Source: Hermetia illucens (taxonomy: Eukaryota; Arthropoda; Insecta; Diptera; Stratiomyidae). From it: a stretch of 64,000 bases of DNA. Position numbers and translations under genes: made by a program. Position 1 is the first letter of the stretch. The number at the start of each line of letters is the position of its first letter. The notes beneath the pieces were generated by a model that saw only the letters and a program-made list of their open reading frames with translations, was not told the DNA's origin and made no database searches. Below are positions 1 to 12,400 of this stretch, in pieces. The DNA lies in assembly GCF_905115235.1 (NCBI RefSeq), contig NC_051854.1:22852001-22916000 (forward strand), in the 5' to 3' direction.

Positions 1-1214
1 ACTGATTCAAGAAATACTTAGTTTTGAGCCTTCAAGGCGTTTGGTCATAAGGTTTAGAAATACAATGCCCTGAGTCAGTATGTAATAGCCTCAAGAAAGT
101 TTCTCAGTGTAGAGCGAGCTGCTGACGACCGATACACGTCGGGACATACTGTGAGTCCCCGGAGCCGGTGACAACTCCTTGGCGAAGTTGGTGAGATATT
201 GTGAGTCTAGCTCTGCCAAGGTGATAGTTGTGGCATGTATCAGGAGCCAGCCCCATCGGGACCCTAACCATTTAATGTGCATTGAATTGGTATTAATAGA
301 CCGAGATCTGCTAAGCGTAGATCAGGCCTAAAGGAACTGGGGTAGAAGCTTTGTCCTCGAAAGTACACCCGTTTCTGACTATTGAGAGCCCCTCCCTTGC
401 ACACGATGTTCTGGTAAAAACTTCCATTGAGAACAAAAACTACAAAACTAAGGAGACAGTAGAGATGAAGAAGAAGCTTGACGCAACGCCCAATGAAGGT
501 AATAGCAAGGACTGAAATACCCGACGAGACATCGGGATGCGTGTAGCCAAATACAGAACAAAACGCGCAAAGTAATGCGGCAACCGGGGCAAAGACGACA
601 GCCCATACGATGCCATGCAGTACTACCATTCCAGAAAAAAGTCACAGAGGAAACCGTAAGAACTGAGCAGATGGCTTCAAATATAAACCGAGTGGGAGCG
701 CAATCGACTGTTCTCGCGAAAGTCGAAGCGGAAAGATTTATTGGGAAATGCGAGGTAGTTGTAAAAAACATACGGTCTGCAAGGTTCCTCTAGAAACACG
801 TATAAGACCACTATGATGCTGAAAACATCAATCGCATTGATATTACCCTAACCAACCTCCTCATTAAATTCTCGACACAATAACAACTCCGCATACAAAA
901 CATCTCCCTATTAGGAACGCAACACCCTGATTATAATTATAAACACACCCTCTCTCATCACCTGCTCGCCCTGCACAATGGGAATCGTCTGTTCCAAGAC
1001 GATACCCTTACTTATTACAACCGCTCATACTCTAGACATCGTCCTCTATACATTTCTTCAATAGTATTTCAGTTTATTTCAGGAAAAATACTAGACAATT
1101 AGCGATAGCCTAGATTGAAGTAAAAAAGGGGCTTTGAAAGTCGCAGGTTTTTACGTAAGGCGGTCCGAGTACGGTCTCGGTTTCCAATCGGGCATATATG
1201 CTCCTAGCAATTTC
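1..1214. other. Unassigned DNA upstream of IscA2
   Basis: No gene could be supported here. A 121-codon minus-strand reading frame (264-629) is rich in hydrophobic stretches, with several Leu/Val/Ala-rich segments that could be membrane spans. It has no recognisable family motif and no supporting splice structure, so it is left uncalled. The first exon of IscA2 may lie here or upstream of the window. No donor site preceded by a convincing mitochondrial leader was seen. Confidence 0.3.
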
Positions 1215-1370
1215 GTAACAATATTTAAGGTAGAAAAAAAGATGTGCCAGACTCTACCTCAGATGAACAGATGGGTGATCCCGGACGCAAAATCGGGATA
1301 TCTGGCGTTCTTTATTAAGGCAGGCATAAACCTGACACCAGTTATTTCGCCGTTGATGATGGTGAAACAG
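1215..1370 (+). mobile_element. LINE family A (RTE-like) 3'-end fragment
   Basis: This stretch matches the last part of the LINE at 3610-6818: the codons around the C-terminal arginine/tryptophan-rich segment, then the 3' untranslated end. It ends in the same GATGATGG-type tail. A short internal deletion is visible relative to the other copies. It is a strongly 5'-truncated insertion, as expected from target-primed reverse transcription. Confidence 0.6.
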
Positions 1371-1477
1371 AGGATATTAATTATTATCATGATACGTTTA
1401 CTGTACTGGCTCAGCCAATGCAATTTTATTATAAAGTTGATAAGTTTCCTTTGAATTTAATTTAGTAATTTGTAATG

Positions 1478-1700
1478 ACTTAATGGGATTAGACGATGTC
1501 CAAAAAACCAAGTCAGGGACCGGTGATGACCAAGAGCGGAGAACTATCCCAAAATCTAAAAAGCAAACAGAGTTTTGCGAAATTAATCGTGAAGGGCCGC
1601 CTGCAAAGATTGAAGCTCCGTCTAAGTGTTCCGTCGAAACGCGCTTGCCTACCTTTATACTAGTCAGACTTGGGAATATGTTGGGCTTGGACTTGGGAAT
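1478..1700 (+). repeat. Unclassified interspersed repeat R, copy 1
   Basis: About 220 bp that recurs diverged at 2195-2345 (inverted) and 9990-10200. The shared core reads roughly TGAAGCTCC, then a TCGTCGAAACACGCTTGC-like block, then GGCTCGGGAATGTG. This copy has a 56-codon frame ending in the core, which may be chance. The class is unknown; it could be a SINE, a MITE or a piece of a larger retroelement. Confidence 0.5.
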
Positions 1701-2194
1701 ATGATCCTTCAGGTGGCCAGCAGCCGGAATTTGAAAATCAACCAAACACGGGACTTCGCATGCACCTAGCGAAAAATCAACACGCGAGGTAAACCTAGAA
1801 ATGAATAAAAAATAACGGCTCGATCGCATGCAAGGAGCCGGCCCGGATTTTTGGATTCGAGTGCCGCGATCGAGACAGAACAGCCATGAAAGATCGCGCC
1901 CCAAAAGGAGTATCTTCCTGGCCTGATGATGCCAAGTCCTAAAAGGCCGCACCTCATTGCACATCTGAGGCAAGAAAAGCATCGATTGAGGATGCAATCC
2001 ATCGTGGATCTTCCCTCTCGATCCCGGCACTCGGGTCCGGAGTTTTACGACTCCACGCACGCAGTCGATCCGTTATTTTTTTATTTTCATTTACAGGTTT
2101 AGCTCGCGTGTGGATCCTTCGCGAGGGGTACGCAAAATTTCGTATTTGGAAGTTTTGAAGTGAAGTTTTACAAAATGCGAGAAATCGAAGTGTT

Positions 2195-2345
2195 CAAAGA
2201 TCCCCTTCACATTTCCGAGCCTGGCTAGCATAGAGACAAGCAAGCGTGTTTCTACGAAACACTTCAATGGAGCTTCAGTATTCGCCCTTCACACTCAATT
2301 TTCTTCGTCTCCGGCCACTCAGGATGGTCGTTAGGCCACCGCCGA
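2195..2345 (-). repeat. Unclassified interspersed repeat R, copy 2 (inverted)
   Basis: Reverse-complement copy of repeat R. On the minus strand it shows the GAAGCTCC core, the TTTCGTAGAAACACGCTTGC block and the CAGGCTCGGAAATGTG end in the same order and spacing as the copies at 1478 and 9990. It lies about 220 bp before the IscA2 exon acceptor. Confidence 0.5.
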
Positions 2346-2563
2346 ATCCAATTTTGTCATTACATTTTAAAGAACAAGTTACTATCAAAGTTTGCTTTTG
2401 ACATCCAGTAAATTTTACGCCCTTTCGTTTGCCTTTTCAGTTTACCAACTTAGAATAAAAGTTTTGATCTTGTGGAACGCAATTTGACCCCTCGTTATGT
2501 CCAAATTGATGAACAAAACCTTTAATTTTGATTAATCTCTATACTGTTTTCGTTCCCTTTCAG

Positions 2564-2984
2564 GAGTTTCCCGGTCCGATTGCTTAACAGCAATGAAGTG
2601 AAAAATCAATCGAATGCGCCAAATGTCTCTACAAAAGAGGCCCCAGCTAGCGATGCACAAATTTTGAATTTAAGTGACTCATGCAAAAAACGCTTAGAAG
2701 AAATCTGCACAGATGGTTCTTTCTTGCGGTTGACAGTAGAAGGAGGTGGCTGTTCTGGTTTCCAGTACAAGTTTGACTTAGATAATAAACTGAATGAAGA
2801 TGATCTCTCATTTGGCACGGATAAGGCCAAAGTGGTTGTAGACAATATTTCAATCGAATATTGCAATGGAGCTACAGTTGATTTCCATACTGAATTGATA
2901 CGATCTGGCTTCCGTATTGTCGGCAATCCGAAAGCAGAGCAAGGATGTTCGTGTGGAGCTTCGTTTGCTATTAGACTAGATTAG
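2564..2984 (+). CDS. IscA2: Iron-sulfur cluster assembly protein IscA2, main exon
   Basis: A-type Fe-S carrier of mitochondria. In known systems ISCA2 works with ISCA1 and IBA57 to make [4Fe-4S] clusters for aconitase, lipoyl synthase and complex I. The exon starts at a pyrimidine-rich acceptor ending in CAG (2561-2563) in phase 2 and runs to TAG at 2982-2984. The start of this exon (SFPVRLL...) looks like the end of a mitochondrial leader. The domain begins near ILNLSDSCKKRL and carries GGGCSGFQY (first conserved Cys) and the C-terminal GCSCGASF (Cys-X-Cys), so all three cluster-binding cysteines of the family are present. The initiating ATG lies in an upstream exon I could not locate. The homologous domain is intact, with normal A-type length. 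The gene is tail-to-tail with the PPP1R21-like gene, 307 bp between stop codons. Confidence 0.93.
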
Positions 2985-3090
2985 AAAATTTAGGCTGTTT
3001 TGGAATTTATCTAGAAGAATGAAGATGAGAATACAAAAATGAAAACAAGTTCGATTTCAATTAGTCTTTTTCTTTAAACATTAATATATA

Positions 3091-3110
3091 TTTATTTTTT
3101 ATATAATAAA
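3091..3110. terminator. Paired polyadenylation signals of convergent genes
   Basis: AATAAA on the plus strand at 3105-3110 lies 121 bp after the IscA2 stop. AATAAA on the minus strand (plus-strand TTTATT, 3091-3096) lies about 200 bp after the stop of the PPP1R21-like gene. The two signals are 8 bp apart, so the transcripts' 3' ends probably overlap. Inferred from the hexamers only. Confidence 0.55.
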
Positions 3111-3291
3111 TACACATAAAAATTGATTTTTTTCACTTTTCATATTTTCCAATTATTCGAGATCTCTCTAATATACACAAATTGCCTCTATCAACGTTAC
3201 TCCAGGAAAGATCAGATCACTTGGAAACTATGTATAATAGTCGATCTCATTCACTTTTAATTCACAAAATATATTTGTAGATACAGATATC

Positions 3292-3479
3292 TTAAGATGA
3301 TTTTGGTTGGTATTTTTTTTTCATTTCTCTGGTTGAATTTTGGCGAACCAAGAGCGTATAGCGTATACGAAAATGAAACGTACATGAACTTACTTTGATG
3401 ACGCCAATTGTTCGCTCAGACTTATCACTTGCTCGGTGAGAACGCTGATTTGTTCTTCATAGTTTATTCGAGTTGTTGC
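3292..3479 (-). CDS. PPP1R21: PPP1R21-like exons 7 and 8 (C-terminus)
   Basis: Exon 7 (3479-3394) follows a CACAG acceptor, encodes ATTRINYEEQISVLTEQ and more, and ends in a GTAAGT donor. Exon 8 (3328-3292) follows an AACCAG acceptor and encodes a short Lys-rich tail with TAA at 3294-3292. A basic C-terminal tail is also seen in mammalian homologues. If the 64 bp intron is not removed, the frame would run on 33 codons to the same TAA region, so the tail is tentative. These exons lie beyond a 3.4 kb intron almost filled by a LINE. Confidence 0.75.
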
Positions 3480-6400
3480 CTGTGAATGATAAATGTTAAC
3501 GAATCTGCTACGAACTGAAGTTGAGTAATAAATGACTAAATATTGTAATATTTATGAGTATTAGATTTTAATAAAGAAAGCACCAACACCAACCAACGAT
3601 CACAGGGTATAGGTCCCAGGACGAAACGTGGATTGGGACCCACGATGTAGCATAAAACCTGAGAAACCAACACCAACAGCTCTACTACCAAACCCTATTT
3701 TCACCTCCACGTGGTGATCGCGAGTTGTTTCTTTATGAAAAACTGCAGACGGAGAAGGATGAAGGCGAGTCTCCTGCGCCTAAAAACGGGACAAAATGTG
3801 TTAACTGGTCCTCCAGATTGGGGGTTGGGTAGGGCTGACAACCCTACCGATGTTACGAAGCCACGAAAGGAGCCTCGGACAGGATGGATTTTACAACGAC
3901 GAACCCGGCAACGACAACGGATTAACGATTTGCGCATTTTCTCATGCAACGTGCGCTCCCTGTACAAACCGAATGCTGCTGAGCAGCAGAGAGCAGAGAT
4001 ACCCTGTCCCAATATAAGGCTGATGTAACAGCGTTGCAAGAGATGTGATGGACAAGGACCGGTTTCCTGGAGAAGAGCCACCAGCAGCCATCCAGTAAAC
4101 CATGTGCTCGGTGTAGGTTTCTTAGTCAGCCAAAAAATGAAACCTGCTGTTATCGGCTTTGCAAATATAAGCGAAAGGCTAAGGACTCTGCGTTTGCACG
4201 GCAAATTTAGAAACGTCATAAATGTCCATACCCCCACAGAGGAGACTGCAGAGTCGGAGAAGGATACCTTCTACGAGGCAGTTGGGCGGACCCTCGAAGC
4301 CTTTCCCATGTATGATATCAAAATCATACTTGGAAATTTCAACAGTCAAGTAGGGACGGATCCCGTATTCAGGCGATATGTCGGCTTCCATAACTTACAT
4401 AGGAATACCAATGATAACGGACTGCGGATTATTAAGTTAGCAGCATCGCACGAAATGGTTGTTGGAAGTACCTGGTTTGCGCGGAAAGCGGTCCACAAAC
4501 ATACGTGGGCCTCTCCAGATGGGACCACTTTCAACCAAATTGACCACGTGTTGATTGAACGCCACCATCTCTCAGCTTTGATGAATGTCAGAACATATAG
4601 GATGGCCAATATAGGCTCGGATCACTATCTCGTTGGCATGGTGCTCCGAGCTCGAATTACCACCTAAATCCCCTCTGCCAATCAGTAGAGAGTGAATACT
4701 GAAGCCACCCACAACACAGCCCTCCGCGACACCTACAAGGGGGAAATGGATGCTGCAATAACCCCAGTCAACAGAGATACTGGAGATGAAGCATAAACAA
4801 ATGATCTTCACAATCACCTGAAGAACGTTATCATTGATGCACATTGATACACAAAGATACTTGACCCCAGCCGCAAAGAAAGTCGGAATGACTGGTTTGA
4901 CGATGAATGTAAGCTAGCAACGGAACGGAAGAATGCCGCATATCGAGTAATGTTGTATTCTCAAAGTACGCGGGCACGCGCAGAGACTTATCACGAACTC
5001 GGTCGAGCGGAGAAGCGACTTCAGAGACGGAAAAAGGAAGCCTGGAGAACCAACAAGTCTGTGAACTCGAAAAGTACAAGAAGCAACCGCACCAGGCGCG
5101 CAAGTTTTACCAACAAGTCAGTAGGATGAAGCCTTATAGACCTCGATGCTCATCCTGCCGAGACAAAGAGGGAAATCTGATTTCCGACAGAATTGGTATA
5201 TTGGAGCGATGGGTACTTTGACGGGCTACTGAACAACCAGAACATCGGCGAGTTCGAGGTCCCGAAAACTGAAGACGACGGACAAATACTGCCACTAGCA
5301 AGTATAGGAGAAACAGTCCATGCAATTCATCGGCTTAAAAATCATAAGTCGCCAGGATCCGATGGAATTACAGCCGAACTAGTTAAATATGGAGGCGACC
5401 AGTTACACCAAGTGGTTCATCAACTTATGCCCAAAGTATGGGACAGCGAATCAATGCCTGACGACTGGTAACGAGACATTATCTGTGTCATACATAAAAA
5501 GGGAGATATCACACAGTGGAGGAATTATAGTGGTATCACTTTGCTGAGTAACATCTATAAGATATTCCCCGCTATCTTGCTAGGCCGGATAGCCCCATAC
5601 GCCCAGAACATCATTGGCCCATACCGAAGAGGCTTCACGATGGAAAACTGTTGGAATGTGGACATCAGTTGCACCATCTCTTCATCGACTTTAAAGCCGC
5701 CTATGATAGCATAGGCAGAGTAAAACTGTACAGGGTCATGAGAGAATCCGGTATCCCGACGAAATTGATAAGGCTGACTTGCTGACCCTGTCCAATGTGC
5801 GAGGCCAGATAAAAGCAGCAGGATCACTTTCAAGATCATTCGACATCAACAACGGTCTACGACAAGGGGATGTCCTATCATGCGTCCTCTTTAACCTGCC
5901 TCCGAGAAAGAGATCCGTGATGCTGAGGTAATTGGGAGGGGTACGATCCTCTTTAATTCCACCCAACTACTGGCCTATGGTGACGATGTCGGCATCATGG
6001 GAAGAACGACCGGAGATGTACACACTGCCTTCATCCAGATCGAGCAGGCGGCGCGAGATTTTGGGCGGCACGTCAATGAAAGCAAGACAATATATATGGT
6101 GGCAACGTCAGCACCGAAAACCAACCAACCAACAACATCAAACCGCACTGGTCAAACGGGAAGAATAAAAATAGGAGACTACAACTTTGAGACCGTTGCT
6201 AATGTTTCCTACCTAGGGTCGAAAATCACAACCGATAACAGCTGCGATGATGAAATCTGCGCACGGTTGTTGGCAAAGCCTATTTCAACTTACAAAAACT
6301 GTTCCGCTCGAAACGTCTCACCATAGATTCAAAACACTTACTGTACAAGACAATGATCTTGTCAGTCCTTATGTATTCCTCGGAGACTTGGGTTCTTAGC

Positions 6401-9400
6401 AAGAAGAATTGCGAACTCTTGGCCGCATTCGAGAGATGAATCCTCAAAAGAATTTTTGGCCCCCTACATGAGAATAGACGATTCCGTAGCCTACATAACG
6501 ACGAAATCTTTGAGCGATACCATGACCGTCAGGTTGTGGATAAAATCCGGCTTAATAGGTTACGGAGGGCGGGTCACTTAATCCGTATGAATGAAGATGA
6601 TCCTACCCGGAAAGTTTATAAGGGAATATCTATAGTGGAAAAAGAAGACGAGGCAGACACTGCCTGAAATGGAGCGATGGTGTAGGTCAGGACGCCAGAC
6701 AGCTTTTAGGAATATCGAATTGGTGGACCTCGGCGCAAAACCGGGATCTCTGGAGTTCTTTATTTAGGCAGGCCTAGACCGAATACCGGTTGTTGCGCAG
6801 TTGATGATGATGAACTAATACAAAATTAACAAAAAATATCTATTTCTACAGTGGTACAAAAATAGTTGAATTACCAAATCTTCATCTGCTATTCCTAAAT
6901 TCCTTTGCGCTTCCTTAAGTTCTATGTCTTTCTCCTTCAGCTCCTTCATTAAGTTATCTAAGTTGTTTTGGAAATTCTCGCACTGCAAATAATTCGAATG
7001 AAATTATTCCAGATTCTACTTTTAAAGCTACCAGGAGAGCAGTGAATCTTACCTCCGTTAAATATGAAGTTAGTCTTGACTCAGCCATGCATTTTGCACG
7101 TAACAAATCTTCATACTTTTTACTAAAGTGATCATATAACATCTGCTCTTTTGGCAATTGCTCTTTATTAGATTCATTTTGCCTGAAAGACATGGAAAAC
7201 AAACAAATTACTCCTGTCCCCATAAAAGCGACTCCGCAACTTACATTTTACTATCACTATGATTCGAGCTACAAGGTCCATTATGTAATTTCTCCTTGCT
7301 CCTATCAAATGGTAACGCGTCACTTATTTTCAGAATTTCATATTGTGTCCTCCAATGAAACACTTCTTTCTCTAGAAATGCAATTCGCTCTTCACTGGAT
7401 GTGGAATTTGTATGCAATGGTGTATTGTCACTGCCGGATGCACTCAGTGCATCTTCGCTACCAATCTTTAGAAGTCAAAAGATTCAATATATTAAAAATC
7501 ATTGGCAACGTCAAATAAACTTGGCTACATACCATACTATTCGCGTCGACTAACTTTGTTTCTAGTTCTGAATTTCTTGCTGCGAGAGTGTCGATTTCCC
7601 GTCGTAGTTTCCTTTCCAGTTCAGTGCCTTCATTTAATCGTTTCGCTAGCTGTGTTTCTAGTTCTTTTATACGATCACTTTGTAGTTGAATATCACGGCT
7701 TTTGTCATCAATCTGTAGAACGCCGATAAATTAATACGAAAAGTCTCCACAACATTTGAAAATAAAGTGCTTACCAGTGATGTCAGTTGGGCATTCTCCA
7801 TTATCTTCTTCTGCAACTCTTCGGCAAGTATGGTTTCGGAATGATTAAGGGCATCGCCAACATTTTCATGTGTTCTCACTTTATTACTGACCTTCTGGTT
7901 TTTCGTCGATTTTTTTACTTCTTTCTCGAAGTCCTCTTGTAACGACGCTACACGTAACTCTAGTTGCTTATTTCTAAAGCTTAAACTATCAACTTCTTGC
8001 TCGGCCCGGCGTAGTGATGTTTCTCGTTGGCGTAAGACTTCGCGTAAACTGGAATTCTTGTTTTGTTCATCAATAACAGCTTTCTTTAGTACACTGGCTT
8101 GAGCTCTTAGCTGAAATGAAGAATTCAATAAATACATTGGTAGAAAATCTTCGCTTTTATGACTATAAATGACTAAATAGGAATTTTAATTGGTACCATG
8201 AAAAGTAGATTAGTATCTTTTCCGCGAAAAATATTACCAAAACATTTTTCAATAAAGAAATGAACACACTGACGCATGAAATGCCACACTTGCGCTTTGA
8301 AGCAGACTATTGGCTAAGCACTCAGTAAAGTTATCATAGAGTCAAAAATCCAACTCTAGAAATAATCATTTAGTGTTAAGGTCTAGACCTCAATAATTAG
8401 AGAGGATTGGAATTCATGGAGAGTCATGCTAGCGAAACCTTAAGAACCTGACTACTAAAAACGGAGTATCATCGAAGTGTAGCGAGATCCCATTCCCCTA
8501 ACACATTTCTAGTACCCGAACCAAAAATTTGCAAATCCGCAACCGCGAAAATCTCAAGGGACTGAAAAATTAAACCAGTCCATCGATAGAAAACAACCGT
8601 AGACTACATGCACAGCACAGGATGGTCGGCAAATCGAAACAGCTAAAATCTTGGACCTTAATAAGAGCAAAACGCTGATAGATCTAATAATTGGCCATTC
8701 CTCTTTGTGGAAGCATTTCCACACGTCGGATGTTCATAGTGAAGAAACAATATGTAGACTTTTCAGAGAGGAACTTCTCGTTTCATTCTACACTGGCCCG
8801 CACTTGAAGGTACATTACATGGGGAATACCAAACCTAGCGAACAGAATGGGATCATTTGGGTGAACCTAAGAGGCCTGTTCAAACAGTAATCATACAAAA
8901 CATTCTACAAACAGAAGGAATTATATAATCTTCTAAATCCACATGTCCTTTTTCAGAATACTCGCCTTAATTGCTATAAACTTTCGTCATCGTTCCTGTC
9001 ACTTTTGAAATATAAATTTTAGGCCGTCTTCAGTACAGTTCTTGTGTCACACCTTCACAGTTTTTACCACTACTAGTTTGTCTTGAATTCTCGCCCACTT
9101 AGAGGTATGCCCAGGAAACACCCAGAAACAAACTGTAGGATGGGTATAGTTTTGATGTCGTGTCTATCCAAAATATCGACTATAATATAAGCGACGTGGA
9201 GTCTCGCATTGTTATGTCTGCCGTGAATGTCTGATTTTGATAGACTTCATGTTGGTACAAAAAAAACTGGGAACCATTTTTGAAAATTTACCCCTTAAGT
9301 TCATCCTAGAAGTGCTAGTTATAAGGAATAACATAGGGCACAATTTTGGGAAGTTTGACAAAAAATACAACTATTATTAACAAAGTTATAGGAGGTCAGA

Positions 9401-12400
9401 ATTATGTATTTTACATACGTCTTCATTATATAAAATGATCTCATTTGGACGGCGTAGTGCAGTTTGGAAATACATATGTATATCAAGGAAAAATTTAGAA
9501 TTGAGGTATATACGAATTGGAAAACGTGAATATGAAATTTCTTACACAAGATGAACACAAAACCTTTATACTCGAAGCGTCCAACTTCCCGTATTGTTAT
9601 AAGATTCTAGAGGTCCTACCTGAGGCATGCGGATCTACACATTTTACTTGATCTAAAGATGTTACCTGGTTTTGTGTCTTAAGGCCGTCATTCACGTTCA
9701 GTGAAACCACCATCCTCGTACCGGTAAGCCAAACAGTATCATTAGTTCAACCATAGACATTTTCCATATCTCAGTCCTAATTTACAGGCAGAAATGATCG
9801 TGGATGGCGTCCTTTAAGTAGCGCGCCCAATGGTTAACACACGACACGCCGGGCCATTTTTCTTTTGCAGCAATATTGGCACGACAAAATATTGCTGGCG
9901 CATTTGAGAGACATACATTCATATTGGCAACTAATGTTGTGCAGAGGTTAACTAATTTGATAGTTACTAATGACCAAACATTTAAGAATGTGTAATGAAC
10001 TAATGGGAATTGCGATAGTCAAACGACCATCCTGAGTATTACCTAAAGGGAAGAGCTATCGTAAAACCTCAAAGAATTTAGCTAAGTCGACCATTAGGGA
10101 CTGCCCGCAAATACTGAAGCTCCATCCAACCGCTCTGTCGACGCATGCTTGCATGCCTCTGTGCTAGCCATGCTCGGGAATGTGGGAGTTTCTCCTACCT
10201 ACTGCCACTTCCGCCTTACGATCAAAATGCATACGGGTGCCAGACCTGTACGTCGACCAAGTTCTTCGTTTGTAATAGAATCAGGACAGCGTGTCCCGAT
10301 GATACGTAGCAAACAGATGTTGACGAAGGCCTGATGCTTTTGAGTAACAATGGGTTCACTTCGCATGTACTACTACCATATAGCAACACAGAGAAAACAC
10401 TTTCACAGAACAATATCAACTTGATCTTGGTGTTGAAATAATTACATTCCCAGGTTTTATACAAAGCAGCGAAAGCAGATCTAGCGCTATAATGCGTCGA
10501 GCATCATCCAGTTCGGTGCTACCGTATTCAATTTGATCGACGCTTTCAATGCTCTGTCCATTATTGCAGATAGGGAGAATACGATGACCTGTCAGACAGA
10601 GTAGCTTGGTTTTATTGGTATTTATCTTCAGGCATACTCTACTTGCTTCTCTTTCCGAATCCAGAGCGTTTTGGCCAAGGTGTATGACCCGGCGAAAGAG
10701 CAAACAGATGTCATCAACGTAGCCGAGATGTTTGAGGAAAGTTGTCATCGCCCATTGAATTCCTCCATATCCTCCGGACAAGGCAGCATGAAGAACGTCA
10801 CCGATTATAAGAAGAAATAATATCGGTAACAAGATGCAATCCAATGCAATGCAATTTTACCTCGGTGCAGCATATGATATTTTGCGCTGTCATATGACGC
10901 TGCGATAACAACTATTAGCTTCTCCAGAATACCCCCTCTTCACGGTGTGGATAGCTTTTTCGAAATTGATGAAGTGCAGGTGCAGCGAAGATCTATGCTC
11001 CGCGAACCGTTCCAAAATGATCCGCATGGTGTTGATGTGGTCAATGTATGAGAATCCTTCTTCCACTCTCTGGGAAAGGTCGCGGATTCCCAAGATTTCC
11101 GTACGAGTGGAAGTAGCAGATCTGCAGTAACTGCAGGTGCAGTGATAAATAACTGCGAGGAGACCGTCAGCCCAGCAGTTTTACTCCGTTTGAGTACATT
11201 CATGGCTGAAATAATTTGTTTTCTATTTGGAGGAACAGTCCGGATCCGCATGGTATGGTAACCTCACCGGATGCGATACGGTTAAGGATCGTGATGAAGT
11301 ATTCTTTCGGCCTGTATAGTTGCTCGTGATCGTGAATGAGAAGTCAATCGTTGATGACCTTCACAGGACTATCGAAAGATTTGCGACCACATGCAAGCTC
11401 GTTCGTGATGCGATTGGCACTTCTGAAATCATTGCGTTCTGCGGCATCTTCCGCTTCCCTCACCAGCGCAACAGTAAATTTTCTCTTGTCATGGCGTAGA
11501 CTACTCTTAACTTACCGGGATTTCGTTCGGTATGGAAATCCAAGCGCGTCATGTCTGCCATCACTCGCAACGGTTGATTGCCTTCAACGCCTTTCGTTCA
11601 TCGATCCGATTCCACGATTCCGCAGTCAGCCAGATTTTATGACGCCACTTTGGATGTGGCCAACAACCTATGTCGCACCGGTGAAAAGAGCATCTTTGAT
11701 TGCAACCTTATGCTCATCGATATTCTCAAGCGGGTTAACCTGGACCAAAATCTAGCAGCAAGTCTGTCAGAAACCGGCTCCCAGGTCAAGATAGCGCGTC
11801 TTGCGGTACCAATCAAAAGTAATCTGACACTGGATTCACGTCTGCTTCCACTAGGCTTTCCAGAGTATAAAACCACATTGCCGCAAGAGGGAGAGAAGTA
11901 TTCTCCAGAGTCCCACCATCTTGGCCAAAAATGTCCAGTTTATATCGCTTGAATTTCCGCTTAAGTTGGAGAAAGTAAGCATTCTGAGGATCCTCCCTAT
12001 CGTTGTCGAGGAGCGTGTGCACAGAACCAAAGAAACCAATCATAGTCCATTTTCGATAGCTAAAGGTCGTTACCGTGAGGTCAGTCACTATCCGAGGCGT
12101 TGTTGACGTTTCGGTAACCCCACAAATTTCTACCCTTTTTAGTAGCCTCTAACTACAAGCAAGGAAGGCTTTGAGTGTATTCTTAAGCCCCAACTCACTG
12201 GAAAGGTACTGCAGGGGATATGAGGCAGACTACATCAAGAAGAAGTAGGAGAAGAACAGTAATTACAAAGTAAATTACATGATAATTGTGACGAGTCAAC
12301 AGAAGGGCCTGCTAACTTGATGGAAGAAGCATGTGATTGCGAGCGATTCTGATGCGAATTCAAAAGGACTTGAAGTTTCCGCAATCTTATGTGGCCTGGG

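Noticed and set aside
264-629. Hydrophobic 121-codon minus-strand frame as a membrane protein
   Set aside because: No family motif, no flanking exons and an overlapping alternative frame; not enough to call a gene.
2141-2233. Candidate IscA2 first exon with ATGCGAGAAATCGAAG
   Set aside because: The frame meets a stop (GGC TAG) without a donor and does not look like a mitochondrial leader; part of it belongs to repeat R.
2606-2926. 106-codon minus-strand frame opposite IscA2
   Set aside because: Antisense shadow of a strongly conserved coding exon.
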